A stretch of 64,000 nucleotides of DNA from Candidatus Thorarchaeota archaeon (GTDB lineage: Archaea; Asgardarchaeota; Thorarchaeia; Thorarchaeales; Thorarchaeaceae). The DNA lies in the NCBI GenBank assembly GCA_016933575.1, contig JAFGAR010000040.1, positions 124,001 to 188,000 of the forward strand, given 5' to 3'. Shown one piece after another: positions 8,509 through 18,030 of the stretch (positions are counted from its first letter, which is position 1; every line of letters begins with the position of its first letter). A model generated the notes under the pieces. It ran no database searches and was not told the DNA's origin. It saw only the letters and a program-made list of their open reading frames with translations. The position numbers and the translations under genes are program-made.

Positions 8509-9657
8509 TCAACGAGGTTCTAAAGCCTGAGTAAGTCCTTCAAGGGTCTCAAGATCCATTTCTTTGATTTGCTCTTCAGGTATCCCTTCTAACATGTTTT
8601 CAGGAATGGTGATTAATAGTTCTGCTTTCTCCTTTCCATATTTCTCGATGAACTCATTCATTCTAGGATCATCATATTCTTCTTTCACAGGCGCTTCTGT
8701 TTCTTCTGGTGTCTCTCCATCGGAAGTTGATGCAAGTAATGCTTCCAGTTCATCCATACTCAATGTGGCTAGAGTTTCATCACCAACTGATTCACGCACT
8801 TCTTTTGGCAGTCTCTTAATGAGTGCATCTCTATCAGGCTCTATTTTCTTCTTCTTTACCTTGGTGACTTTCCGGACTTTCACAGCTTTCTTCTTTTTCT
8901 TCTTCTCAGTTGTAGGTAGAGCGACTTTTAGTTTTGAAACGAGTTCTCGGGCGGACTTTGGAGTTAGCCTTTTGAGGTCCTCAGGTGGTAGGGTTGCAAT
9001 AATTTCATCTGGGAGTTCGCTGAGAATAGCTTCTACTTCATCCGATAATCCTGCTACTTCTGGTATTGCTGTTGCATCTTTTCTGTCATCAGTAAGAAGG
9101 ATTGGTGCGCCTTCTAACTCATCAACAAGACTAGTCACATCAATCTCAATATCAAAATTCTTTGAACGCCAATTAAGAAATTGATTTACTGCATCAGGCT
9201 TCATCTTAATTGATGTCAGTAGCTTGTTAATCTCTTCATCAGTCATATCTGGGAGGTCATTGATCATCTTGTCAATAGAATCATGGTTTATTCGAGCCCA
9301 AATGGGTCCATTCAATAGTTTTGAAAGCCCTACAGCACAATGAGATCTGACCCACGGGCTAACATCTTTGAGTCCTTTTAGGAGGATTGGAACCGTTTTT
9401 GGTTGATGATAGAACGCTAAGGCTTGAGCAGCGGCAATTCGTACGTTAGCAACATCATCATCCATAACTTTTGTTATATCTTCGATTATTGTAGGATCTG
9501 CAACTTCAATTGCTGCAATAAGCGCTCTTTCTCTGACAATATCTGAGGAGTCTGTAAAAGCTTTAATGAGTGCTTTTTTCTCATTTGCGTTCTTTTTTGC
9601 CAAGCGTCCAACTTCGTCTGTATCGAATTCCAGTAACAATCTCCTGGTATCAGGCAC
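8509..9657 (-). CDS. HEAT-repeat protein with lysine-rich linker and three C-terminal helical repeats
   Basis: I chose GTG 9657 because GGAGGA sits 7 bases upstream; an in-frame TTG at 9696 lacks such a site. Residues 20-130 contain HEAT-type helical repeats (VRERALIAAIEVADPTIIED, NVRIAAAQALAFYHQPKTVP, WVRSHCAVGLSKLL). Around residue 240 is a very basic linker (TEKKKKKKAVKVRKV). The C-terminal part carries three similar units, beginning ILSELPDEIIATLPPEDLKR, LIKRLPKEVRESVGDETLAT and LLITIPENMLEGIPEEQIKE. Each has the pattern of leucines, a proline, then an acidic two-helix end. This architecture suggests protein or nucleic-acid scaffolding. It converges on the vWA gene with only 7 bases between them. 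Not recognised as a named family. Confidence 0.65.
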   Translation of the reverse strand: MPDTRRLLLEFDTDEVGRLAKKNANEKKALIKAFTDSSDIVRERALIAAIEVADPTIIEDITKVMDDDVANVRIAAAQALAFYHQPKTVPILLKGLKDVSPWVRSHCAVGLSKLLNGPIWARINHDSIDKMINDLPDMTDEEINKLLTSIKMKPDAVNQFLNWRSKNFDIEIDVTSLVDELEGAPILLTDDRKDATAIPEVAGLSDEVEAILSELPDEIIATLPPEDLKRLTPKSARELVSKLKVALPTTEKKKKKKAVKVRKVTKVKKKKIEPDRDALIKRLPKEVRESVGDETLATLSMDELEALLASTSDGETPEETEAPVKEEYDDPRMNEFIEKYGKEKAELLITIPENMLEGIPEEQIKEMDLETLEGLTQALEPR

Positions 9658-9895
9658 TACTACTCCTCCATGGACTAAGTACAATCTTGATGACAATCTG
9701 TTAAATAGCCAACTATCTTGTACTCTTATCAGTTGAAATACAGATGCCTGCTTATATCAGTTCGCACTATATATCTACTATTCTCTGATGTCCTATCTTC
9801 AAAATCTAAATCGAGATACTAGTCATGATTTTTTCAGCACAAAACTAGCGAATGAGTTTTAGGTATGATAATTTGCCTAATAACCGGTGGTAATT

Positions 9896-10696
9896 GTGAA
9901 ACAAGATCGCGGTTTAGAATCCTTGAAAGTAATTCTCTTCATGACACTTATGCTTCTAATCGTAGAGATATCACCAGTTATGTCGAAAATATTCACGGGT
10001 GACTTATACGCTCTCGTTGGAACACTTGTCTTTTTTGGTACCTTTTTCTTCATGTATATAGTACTGGAAATCTTCGTTCATTGGGACCAAACTTCCATCA
10101 CAGAACTAGGTGTTGATTTTGATGATAAGACCATTTCACATATTACCATAGGAGCAATCGCTGGAATAATCGCTGCTGTTGTTGTGATAGCATTTGCCTA
10201 TTTCTTTGGGGGTCAATTGAGACCTGCTGATGAGATTACTACTGACTTACTTCTGAATGAAATTATCATTACTACTCCAACAGCATTTTTCGAGGAACTA
10301 GCCCACCGGGGGTATATACTTCCCAAGATTGAGAATATACTTGGTCAAACAAACGCAATTCTGATTAGTTCGATCTTTTTCTCATTACTTCATTTTAGCT
10401 GGTGGGCAACGCCAGGATTTCCGCTTTACCTTATTGTAATCTTTTCTTTCAATATATTTCTTGGTGGCGTGGTACTCTCACTCAGCTACTACTGGTCTGG
10501 GAAAAAACTCTGGGCGCCAATTTCATTTCACTTTGCATGGAATATGATTGCGTACATGATTTTTCCAAACTATCCACGAGTCCCAGTTCTTCAACCAGAA
10601 ATCTTTCAAATTGAATGGGGAATTACTACGATTGTGGGTTTCTTTATTGGACTCTCAATTCTCTATGCATTCTTAGCGAATAAAAGAAAAATGTAG
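9896..10696 (+). CDS. CPBP-family intramembrane metalloprotease (Abi/CAAX protease type)
   Basis: A polytopic membrane protein of 266 residues with the CPBP signatures: EELAHRGY (EExxxR motif 1) around residue 131, the histidine of FSLLHFSW (motif 2), and HFAWN near the C-terminus (motif 3). The family includes Rce1-like prenyl proteases and bacteriocin-immunity proteins. The archaeal substrate is unknown. I prefer GTG 9896 (KQDRGLESLK) because GGTG lies just before it; GTG 9887 is the alternative. It is a single gene, ended by a strong palindromic terminator shared with the convergent NfeD gene. Confidence 0.85.
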   Translation: MKQDRGLESLKVILFMTLMLLIVEISPVMSKIFTGDLYALVGTLVFFGTFFFMYIVLEIFVHWDQTSITELGVDFDDKTISHITIGAIAGIIAAVVVIAFAYFFGGQLRPADEITTDLLLNEIIITTPTAFFEELAHRGYILPKIENILGQTNAILISSIFFSLLHFSWWATPGFPLYLIVIFSFNIFLGGVVLSLSYYWSGKKLWAPISFHFAWNMIAYMIFPNYPRVPVLQPEIFQIEWGITTIVGFFIGLSILYAFLANKRKM

Positions 10697-10719
10697 GGAG
10701 CTAACAGCCTGTTAGCTCC
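10697..10719. terminator. Bidirectional hairpin terminator between convergent genes
   Basis: The arms GGAGCTAACAG (10697-10707) and CTGTTAGCTCC (10709-10719) are perfectly complementary around a single base. TCTTCTTTC follows on the plus strand. The site lies between the stop of the CPBP gene and the stop of the NfeD gene. Confidence 0.6.
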
Positions 10720-10726
10720 TCTTCTT

Positions 10727-11440
10727 TCAATAGTCTTGCCCAATCACGATATCATCTGGTCTTGCGACCAGCATAGTCATTCCAGTGATACCAACAATAA
10801 CAACTCTCTCTCCAGTTTTAATTGGAGGTCCTGTTGTTTTTGCCCACCAAATCTCTGCTCCAGTCTTTACTTTCCCCTTTGGATTAATATCGCTAATGGC
10901 ATGAATATCTGAGTATTTGAACTGCGAGTATGCAGGCCACTGATCATAATCCCTCAGGAATACAAAATAGAGTATCATCATGCATCCTACCGTTCCTGCC
11001 ATGATGTAAACAGTAAGTTGTCTTGTCGGGTCAATGAGAACTGAGAGAAAGATAGCAATTCCATAGATGGGGAAGAGCTTCAAAGACACCTTGGCATCTA
11101 TGAATCCTCCTTCAACAAAACTACTACCTCCCGTGAATACGGTGAACATGATATACAAGACGAAACCAATTACTAGTAACATCCAGTATTCGAATACAAT
11201 CGGTTCTGGACTGAATAGATTTGTATAGAATACTTCCATCACAAAGAGAATGACGACTAATGGCACTGTGACCTGCGCCATAGCCTTTCCAGTTGCTGGT
11301 TCGAGTGTTATCACTAATAGAGTTAGAATGACAGCTAGTAAAATCAAGCCTACGAGTGGGTCAATCAAGAAATAGGTCATGACCATACTCAACATTGAGA
11401 ACATGATCATGACAACAAAGATTTTGATCCACGCATCCAT
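10727..11440 (-). CDS. NfeD-like membrane protein partner of stomatin
   Basis: This 237-residue protein has several hydrophobic segments from residue 8 to about 165 (for example FLIDPLVGLILLAVILTLL), then a soluble C-terminal domain of about 60 residues. The end reads KTGERVVIVGITGMTMLVAR, which is the OB-fold signature of NfeD proteins (G-x-V-x-V-x-G-x-x-G-x-x-L-x-V). It lies 24 bases downstream of a stomatin/SPFH gene on the same strand, the standard pairing for these families, which work together at the membrane. It lacks the serine-protease domain of long NfeD proteins. Confidence 0.8.
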   Translation of the reverse strand: MDAWIKIFVVMIMFSMLSMVMTYFLIDPLVGLILLAVILTLLVITLEPATGKAMAQVTVPLVVILFVMEVFYTNLFSPEPIVFEYWMLLVIGFVLYIMFTVFTGGSSFVEGGFIDAKVSLKLFPIYGIAIFLSVLIDPTRQLTVYIMAGTVGCMMILYFVFLRDYDQWPAYSQFKYSDIHAISDINPKGKVKTGAEIWWAKTTGPPIKTGERVVIVGITGMTMLVARPDDIVIGQDY

Positions 11441-11464
11441 TCAATCACCTCCACAATTGCTGGT

Positions 11465-12307
11465 CTATCTCTCTCCGGGATCTACCATTCCTTTGTTTGG
11501 AGGTAGCTTCAACCCGCCTGTCCCAGCAGACATTGCTGCTGCCACACCTGTTGTAGTACCTACTTCAGGTATGTTAGTTGGCACCATAATTATCAGGTTT
11601 GCATTCTTTGAAATCTCTTGCATGATGTTCCATGTTCTGAGAACAAAACCAACTTGGGACTCCTCGTATCTCTTTGCAGCTTTCAACATATTTTCTGCAG
11701 CCTCGAGTTCAGCCTGAGCCAAGATGATTCTTGCTCTTCCTTCTCGATCTGCCTGAGCTTCTCGACTCATTGCATCCTGCAATGCTGATGGGATGACGAC
11801 ATCTCGAATTTCAACACTAGTTACTTTGACTCCCCAGTGTTCTGTCTTTTCATCAATGAGTTCCTGCAAATGTTGAGCAATTGTGTCACGTTCAGAGAGT
11901 AGCTGGTCTAGTGTAACCTTACCAGTAGTTTCTCTCAGTGTTGTCTGTGCTCCTAGTTCAACAGCCACAGTATATCTTTCAACACTTAGTATCGCTTTCT
12001 CAACATCAATAACTCGGAAATACATGACTGCATCGACTACCACAGGTACGTTATCCTTTGTCAGAGACCTCTCTGTCTTGAAGGCATAAGTCAACAGTCT
12101 CAAAGAGACCTTCATAGCAATTCTATCAAGAATTGGTGTAACCCAGATAATCCCTGGTCCTTTTACTGCCTTATACTTTCCAAGCCTGAGTATTGCAACA
12201 CGCTCCCATTCTTTCAGAACCTTGATCCCGCTAGCGACGAACATCAGGATAAAGAATCCTAAAACAACAATGAGCCCTAATATCAATGTGTAAGTATCAA
12301 ATTGCAA
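11465..12307 (-). CDS. Stomatin/slipin SPFH-domain membrane protein
   Basis: The first 28 residues are a single membrane segment (LGLIVVLGFFILMFVASG). An SPFH/band-7 domain follows (WERVAILRLGKYKAVKGPGI, the hallmark slipin start; DNVPVVVDAVMYFRV; ETTGKVTLDQLLSERD), then an alanine/glutamate-rich helix (AQADREGRARIILAQAELEA) and a glycine-rich tail. 280 residues is typical of archaeal slipins. The start is TTG 12307 with GGAG 9 bases upstream. It is first of a two-gene unit with NfeD. Family knowledge points to oligomeric rings on the membrane inner face that organise proteases or channels. Confidence 0.9.
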   Translation of the reverse strand: MQFDTYTLILGLIVVLGFFILMFVASGIKVLKEWERVAILRLGKYKAVKGPGIIWVTPILDRIAMKVSLRLLTYAFKTERSLTKDNVPVVVDAVMYFRVIDVEKAILSVERYTVAVELGAQTTLRETTGKVTLDQLLSERDTIAQHLQELIDEKTEHWGVKVTSVEIRDVVIPSALQDAMSREAQADREGRARIILAQAELEAAENMLKAAKRYEESQVGFVLRTWNIMQEISKNANLIIMVPTNIPEVGTTTGVAAAMSAGTGGLKLPPNKGMVDPGER

Positions 12308-12398
12308 TTTTGTTTACTCCTGTCCACAACATCTTGTGTAGATTCTCAACAGAATCCTCGCAAGAATTCTGCATCAAGTGAAACTTTCCCCTGAGAGC

Positions 12399-13241
12399 TT
12401 ATGAAGCTTCGTCTCCATGCGATATGTCCATAGAATCGTAAACTTGCGATTGGTCCAATAAACTCTCAAATGGCGTCTTTCTGAGAGCCTTATCCAATGC
12501 TAATAGCACGGCAGTTATTACAAAGGTTACTGCTATCCTCTCCAAGGGATAAACAAAAGCTGCACCATTGTATATTCCTGCTAGCGCATCAATAGGAAAA
12601 CTAAGGGCGAAGACAAAATAGTACGCTGCGGTTGTTCCCCCAACCAGACTATCTGCAAGTAATGAGATGAAGCAGAGGATCCAAAGAGAAAAGAATGTAT
12701 TCTCAGGTTTTGATTCACTTAGTTTCATGCTCTCTCTTAGCCATATTCCTGTTTGTGGTATTATATACAGACCAACCATTATCATTGCGATAACATGGAG
12801 CCAAATATAACTCAATGCTGCTAAACCAATGGGTCCTATGAGGAATGCAAAAAATGTGGTTCCATAAACGATTAGAACAACCTGAGGCCTTTTTGTTCTC
12901 AGGCAACCTGCGACTAGAGCTCCTGCTGCAGGTGCTATAACTGGAACGATTGGTCCTAGGATACCTCCAATATTAAAGAGAATGACTCCAAGTCCTGAAC
13001 CAATAGTGACTGAAACTGTTCCATAGAATGGTCCGAGGAGAAAACCAATCATAACCGCAGTAACGAGACCAATTGATATGAAACCTTCTCCACTTGTGAG
13101 CATAAAGAGAGGGAGCATAGTCATGACAAGGTGTAAAGCGGCGAAAATGCCTGTTAAGGCCCAGTAAAATGTAGGAGAACTCCTGTAATCTTGCAGTTGT
13201 AAACCTCCAGTTTTTCCACTACTACTTCGGAGAAAACTCAT
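12399..13241 (-). CDS. Polytopic membrane protein, ECF-transporter S-component-like
   Basis: A 280-residue protein with six to eight hydrophobic segments. The first half has the glycine/alanine-rich helices and small-residue pattern of ECF substrate-binding (S) components (LTGIFAALHLVMTMLP, IGFLLGPFYGTVSVTIGSG, APAAGALVAGCLRTKRP). No ECF ATPase or T component is encoded in the window, so it would have to share an energising module encoded elsewhere. No substrate can be named. The downstream neighbour is the stomatin/NfeD pair and the upstream one is a DUF92 protein. Family call is moderate. Confidence 0.5.
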   Translation of the reverse strand: MSFLRSSSGKTGGLQLQDYRSSPTFYWALTGIFAALHLVMTMLPLFMLTSGEGFISIGLVTAVMIGFLLGPFYGTVSVTIGSGLGVILFNIGGILGPIVPVIAPAAGALVAGCLRTKRPQVVLIVYGTTFFAFLIGPIGLAALSYIWLHVIAMIMVGLYIIPQTGIWLRESMKLSESKPENTFFSLWILCFISLLADSLVGGTTAAYYFVFALSFPIDALAGIYNGAAFVYPLERIAVTFVITAVLLALDKALRKTPFESLLDQSQVYDSMDISHGDEAS

Positions 13242-13304
13242 CCTAAAAATGATGCTTCCACTATTTGAAGGTGCCCAATATTCTTGTTAAATGCAAATCT
13301 GTGA

Positions 13305-14249
13305 CTAGCTACTTGATGAGGCTGCTATCCAGAAGAATAAACCACCGAGAATCCATACAAATAATCCTGCACCTAAAACGACACCTAGTGTTGCTCCTAG
13401 TCCTGATGAACCAAGGTTAACGTGCATGTTTGTAAATCGCTTGAAACCACCAATGTACTTGGTTTCATAGTCGCAGTGAAACTCCTTGTCAGTTATCGCA
13501 CCGCAGATTTCGCAGACGTATCTATTCTGAAAGACTGCTCCTAACAAGCTGTCTATATTGCATCCTATAAATGCTGTAAGCACAGAGAGGGGTATCAAGA
13601 ACAGTACATAGTCCATTGTGACAGTTCCCTCCATTGTCATGATTCCTGGGATCCAAGTTGGAGTTAGAACTGCAAACAGAATGGCTATTACTCCAATAAA
13701 AAGGCCTGCAAATAATGCAACGCCTTCTCCGAGAAGTGAAACTGCTCCTATTGTACCACTAGGTACCTTCCGTCTAAGATTTGTGATGAGTCTTGGTTTA
13801 CTCTTGCTAAATACTCCCACTTCACTTGCCAGGGTGTCTGCACTTGTTGTAGCAACTGAACCCACATAGCCACCAAATAGGAAGAATGGCCACCCAGCTG
13901 CAGCTAAATCTGGAGTAAGTGATGCAATGTACATCGCTACTGAGAACATCATGGGTATGATTCCACTACCAAATACATTCACCCATGATCTCTTTCCCTT
14001 ACCCTCTTGGGCTACATTCTTTACTACTTTAGCTTTGTATTTGTATTTTGTAGCAAGACCTGCGCTCATAAAGAAGAAGAGGATGATGACGAATGCTGGG
14101 ACTCCTCCAGTGTACCAAATTGTGAATCCAACGACAAAAGCACTAATGAGACCTGATATATCAACAAAATGGAGTTTGTAAGCTAACGCTCCAACAATAC
14201 ACATTACCAATAATCCGGAAATGGCCGGATGCATGAGCATCTCAAACAT
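13305..14249 (-). CDS. DUF92/TMEM19-family integral membrane protein
   Basis: A 314-residue polytopic protein. It shows the DUF92 pattern: an early LVMCIVGALAYKLHFVDISG helix, a cytosolic NVFGSGIIPMMFS stretch, and the conserved ATTSADTLASEVGVFSKSKP followed by PSGTIGAVSLLGEG. Relatives include mammalian TMEM19 and the plant phytyl-phosphate kinase VTE6, so a CTP-dependent kinase acting on isoprenoid phosphates is possible but unproven here. A Cys pair (YVCEICGAITDKEFHC) around residue 240 is a likely metal site and not a feature I would expect throughout the family. Confidence 0.75.
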   Translation of the reverse strand: MFEMLMHPAISGLLVMCIVGALAYKLHFVDISGLISAFVVGFTIWYTGGVPAFVIILFFFMSAGLATKYKYKAKVVKNVAQEGKGKRSWVNVFGSGIIPMMFSVAMYIASLTPDLAAAGWPFFLFGGYVGSVATTSADTLASEVGVFSKSKPRLITNLRRKVPSGTIGAVSLLGEGVALFAGLFIGVIAILFAVLTPTWIPGIMTMEGTVTMDYVLFLIPLSVLTAFIGCNIDSLLGAVFQNRYVCEICGAITDKEFHCDYETKYIGGFKRFTNMHVNLGSSGLGATLGVVLGAGLFVWILGGLFFWIAASSSS

Positions 14250-14595
14250 TCATTACACATCCATGTTTTTTTGCAATCAAACTTCGGTCATATCAGAGCA
14301 AATCGATACGAATGTTCTATGAGTATATATCAGGTCCTAGTAATGTCGCCTGATTACCAATCTGCGGCCCAATTACTGCATTTATACGTTTGCCTTAAGT
14401 ATGATTACAATTCGCTTTTTATTAGCCAATATAACCATTTTCCTCTGTACTTCGGCATTAGTCGAACAGTAAATCCGTGAACTTGAAATCGACAATGGCC
14501 GTAATCCTTCGTTCGAAACAAAAAAGAAATATGAATGCTTTATTTCAAGAAAAAAGGATTATGAGTGTTTTATAGTCATATAATTCTATGCTCAT
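14250..14595. other. Intergenic stretch with minus-strand T-tract terminators
   Basis: 346 bases between two minus-strand genes. The side nearest the 1144-residue gene carries two A-runs (14520-14525 and 14550-14555), which read as T-tracts on the minus strand and probably end that gene's transcript. Two similar words, ATGAATGCTTTAT and ATGAGTGTTTTAT, lie around 14531 and 14561. The other half should contain the promoter of the DUF92 gene. A short plus-strand frame at 14229-14480 is not convincing. Confidence 0.4.
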
Positions 14596-17500
14596 CTAAT
14601 ACACTGTGAATTGCTTCTTCACGATGTCTAACGCCCGTGTTGGTAGATCCCGATCATTCTGTGAAATCATGGCATCTATGTAATAACCTGTGACTACATC
14701 AATAGGAGGAGTTAGCCATTTGAGGCTTACATTATTCTCTCTTTCCCCAGTGAGTGGAATCTCAAATTCCTTGACGATATCTCGTCTTGACATAACTCGG
14801 AGATGTAGTTTGAGATCTTCTAGACCCTCCCGTATACTCTCAATTTTCATTGTTATGTTAATATGACTTAGTCTTGCGACTAATCCAGGGATCTCTTCTC
14901 CTGATTCGTTCTTAATTGAACATCGAATTTTGAAAATGGGTTTCTCAATTGCCTTGATTTTGAAACGTTGACTGCTTTCAGATGATTGTCCACCACATTC
15001 CACAAGGGCTTTGACATGTGCAGTACTCATCTCTGCACCCAGTGGTACACGAAATGGAACAGGTATGATTTTTGTTTTCATGGATTCTAATCTTATCACT
15101 CTTTGAAGTAATAGAATTGTACCAGCAATAGACTCTAACTGTACGGTTAGATTACAATCTTGTTCCTTCAATAGATTACTATCCAGTTGTATTGTGAGCT
15201 GTATCATCTGGTCTGGATTCGTGAAATTTGGAAGTCCTTGAAATGTTATTTTTGCAATATCAGTGGTTGGCCCTCCAACAAGATCGATTTCTACAGATCT
15301 CTTATCCATCTCCATCTCAGCATATACTAAAGTGGCAACCAATGTGACAGATTTTGGATTCGTGATTGACTTTGGCGCTGGAATGACTAATGGTCCAAAT
15401 GCAAATGATAGATTTCTACTCTGTTTTACTGACTGCCTTAACGCGATATGTTCTTCGCCATCAGGAAATACAAGAGTCAGAGAAAGGAATGCTGGGTCTC
15501 CCTGCTCTGTGTTTCTCCTTATTCTAAGCCAACCTGATATTTTTCCCCCAACATGAGAACGCTGAGGCACACGTATTGAGTCAATGTTGACTCTGGTAGT
15601 TACATGATCTATACTGAAACGATCTGATTCAGTCGAGGTTATTGTCTTTCCCCCTTCTACTAATCGCAATCTAATCCTGCCTAGTCTATCTGCTTGAGAA
15701 CTAGCTTCGATTTGAGGCACTCTCCAATGAAAAGACGAGTCCTTTTCATGAAAATCATCATATTGAATTGTTTCAATTTCACGAACGGTTTCTGAATCAG
15801 AAATGAACTCAATGATGATTTTTGCTGATGGACCAACTAATCTGTTGCTATCACTAAGTACGATTGTACCTGAAAGATACTCGCCTGGTAAATAATTATT
15901 ACTCATATCCGCTTCAAGAATAATCTGAGGTCCTTTTCTAACAAAACCAACATAGAATGGTTTTGAAGTTCCTTCGGCAATCTCTTGCCCCTCTTCATTC
16001 ATGAGTCTCATTTGAAGAACGCAACGTTCAACTCCCTCAGCTATATCTGGAGGAATAATAAGCGATGGGAATTGTGAGCTATCAAAAACCGAGACCTCTC
16101 TTCCTTCAATTTCAATTACTTCAGTAAAACCTGCAAGAATACTGCCTAGACTTGGTGAAAGGATATTCATCTGACAGCTGACGAATGATTTGGATGGGTA
16201 GTTAGTCTCTATCTCCGCGTTAAATAATACCGGCGTCTTCCCGTCTGCAAATTGAGTAGTTGTCCCTGGTTTAATCGAAGCTCTCATCCAATACATGTTA
16301 ATTGTACTATTGAGATTGATATGGCGTCCAGCAAATCCAACTTCTGCAATTATGTTGTATGCAGAAACCCCTTTCCGTGTTTCGAAAGTAATACGAGAAA
16401 CATGAATCTCTCCGCTTTCGACACTATTGATGGGCAATACATTTGATTCAAGTATGTTTCTCTCTGAATCTTCTATCGAATATGAAAGAGTCAGATTTTC
16501 GAGATTTCTACCAGTCGAATTTCTGATAAGAATAGTAAACTCAGCTTCTTGTCCAGCAAATGTGCGGTCTGTATCCGTAACGATCTCAGGCTCTAATCCC
16601 TTCCACCAACACAACCATGTAGGAAGATGAGGCGTTCCCTCAATTGGATCATACAACCAGTTAGTACTACACTCGCGCGTGATTTCTTCAAGGCGCTTCA
16701 AGAGAACAACCATATTGAAGTCTGATTTTGCATAAACATCAAGCTGGAAATCAGCTTCAGTTGTACGATGTTCAGTAAATTCACTTCCAAAAATCGAAAC
16801 TAATAATGCCTGCATGAATGGGTTTTCAATGACTTTAAGCTCATCTAATTCTTCTCTAATTAGGTAGAGCATGGAGCTAACAGCATCTCCAAGGTATCTA
16901 TTTCTTTTTTCCAAGTTGATGTTTCCATCATCAGCAATTTGATGATTGTAAATCATCTGAAATTCATCTTTTCCGTCACTTGGTCTAAATGGCCCCCAGA
17001 GACCTGCATTAACCGCAGAAGCTCGATTTACACTAAGCGATTTTGCTCCGATATCTGGTATTACTTGTCCTCTCTCTATCATTCTTTTTGCCTTGAGAGC
17101 GAGAGCTTGTAGAATCAATGCAAGTCCCATTCTTCTTGGGATACTCAATTGTGTATCAAAAACACGTAATTCAATTGTGCCATAATCTGTATAGGGATAA
17201 CAGTCAACCATTCTTGAATAGCTTCTATTAACATGTCTTGCAAAAGCTTCTTTGTCAGTTTCTCGAATATATGGGATGAGTTCAAACTCGTTTGTTGGTC
17301 CCATCTGTGTTGTGTTCTTAAATAACCGAATTGATCTTTTGCAACGAGGTGCTCGGACTTTTCCCTTTTCATCAATCGAAATCTCATCACTAGGTTTCTT
17401 ATTTTCAAAAGGTGAGTTTACCGACAGCGCAATCAAGTGTGGTATGAAATTTCTAATCATATTGTATACAGCAATCTTGGTAGGCTCAGCTATATCTGGA

Positions 17501-18030
17501 CTCAGGATATGATGGTGCTCTCCAAAAGATAGGTTCCTCAAATATTCCTGAGTTGGATTGAGTCCCGTTGATACCAGAATGGCTTGGGAGTCTCTTGGAA
17601 GGGATTCATATGAGATTGCTAACAGATTTTGCATCCACCATGCTAACTCTTCTAATGTTGTGCAAGGCGGTGTCGCAATCTCAAGTATCCATGTCAGACT
17701 AACAACGTTCGGATCATGTCCAAGAAGAGTATATTCTTTTGGTTCTCCAGATGGATCTTGGTACACTACTACGATTCTAGATCCTCTCTCTCCTTCTTCT
17801 GTCTGAGCTGATTGTGAGTATTTTCTTCTCACCGATTCAATTGAGGATGCACGTATTTTCTTATCTAGAAGCCCTTTTGCATTTGATACGATTTTATCAA
17901 AAATCTCTAGGATCTCCTCTCCTCTAATCCACGTTCCATCTTTTCTAATTACCTGAAGCTCAACCTCAATCCCATGGGGAAAAGGCAATTGCATCTCCAC
18001 AGATGGCAAAGTTGAGCTCAATCGTAGCAC
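14596..18030 (-). CDS. Glutamate-cysteine-ligase (GCS2)-fold protein with long beta-sandwich C-terminus
   Basis: A 1144-residue protein. Residues 15 to about 450 show the GCS2 pattern: HGIEVELQVIRKDGTW, LEIATPPCTTLEEL, STGLNPTQEYLRNLSFGEHH, MGPTNEFELIPYI and GTIELRVFDTQLSIPRRMG. These enzymes form gamma-glutamyl amide bonds with ATP. Residues about 460-1144 are almost wholly beta-strand in several Ig-like or fibronectin-like units, each with GTIVLSD, GKISGWLRI or IHVSRITFE type strands. No signal peptide or membrane anchor is visible, so the beta region is presumably cytosolic. Start GTG 18030 abuts the stop of 18031-18702; ATG 17997 is an alternative that fits the family N-terminus. The substrate is unknown. 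Normal glutathione-type synthesis is unlikely with this tail. Confidence 0.7.
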   Translation of the reverse strand: MLRLSSTLPSVEMQLPFPHGIEVELQVIRKDGTWIRGEEILEIFDKIVSNAKGLLDKKIRASSIESVRRKYSQSAQTEEGERGSRIVVVYQDPSGEPKEYTLLGHDPNVVSLTWILEIATPPCTTLEELAWWMQNLLAISYESLPRDSQAILVSTGLNPTQEYLRNLSFGEHHHILSPDIAEPTKIAVYNMIRNFIPHLIALSVNSPFENKKPSDEISIDEKGKVRAPRCKRSIRLFKNTTQMGPTNEFELIPYIRETDKEAFARHVNRSYSRMVDCYPYTDYGTIELRVFDTQLSIPRRMGLALILQALALKAKRMIERGQVIPDIGAKSLSVNRASAVNAGLWGPFRPSDGKDEFQMIYNHQIADDGNINLEKRNRYLGDAVSSMLYLIREELDELKVIENPFMQALLVSIFGSEFTEHRTTEADFQLDVYAKSDFNMVVLLKRLEEITRECSTNWLYDPIEGTPHLPTWLCWWKGLEPEIVTDTDRTFAGQEAEFTILIRNSTGRNLENLTLSYSIEDSERNILESNVLPINSVESGEIHVSRITFETRKGVSAYNIIAEVGFAGRHINLNSTINMYWMRASIKPGTTTQFADGKTPVLFNAEIETNYPSKSFVSCQMNILSPSLGSILAGFTEVIEIEGREVSVFDSSQFPSLIIPPDIAEGVERCVLQMRLMNEEGQEIAEGTSKPFYVGFVRKGPQIILEADMSNNYLPGEYLSGTIVLSDSNRLVGPSAKIIIEFISDSETVREIETIQYDDFHEKDSSFHWRVPQIEASSQADRLGRIRLRLVEGGKTITSTESDRFSIDHVTTRVNIDSIRVPQRSHVGGKISGWLRIRRNTEQGDPAFLSLTLVFPDGEEHIALRQSVKQSRNLSFAFGPLVIPAPKSITNPKSVTLVATLVYAEMEMDKRSVEIDLVGGPTTDIAKITFQGLPNFTNPDQMIQLTIQLDSNLLKEQDCNLTVQLESIAGTILLLQRVIRLESMKTKIIPVPFRVPLGAEMSTAHVKALVECGGQSSESSQRFKIKAIEKPIFKIRCSIKNESGEEIPGLVARLSHINITMKIESIREGLEDLKLHLRVMSRRDIVKEFEIPLTGERENNVSLKWLTPPIDVVTGYYIDAMISQNDRDLPTRALDIVKKQFTVY

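Noticed and set aside
8564..9184. 206-codon plus-strand frame
   Set aside because: Antisense of the HEAT-repeat gene. Long serine and phenylalanine runs mirror its lysine and glutamate codons.
14229..14480. 83-codon plus-strand frame in an intergenic region
   Set aside because: No ribosome-binding site, random-looking composition, and it starts inside the antisense of the DUF92 gene.
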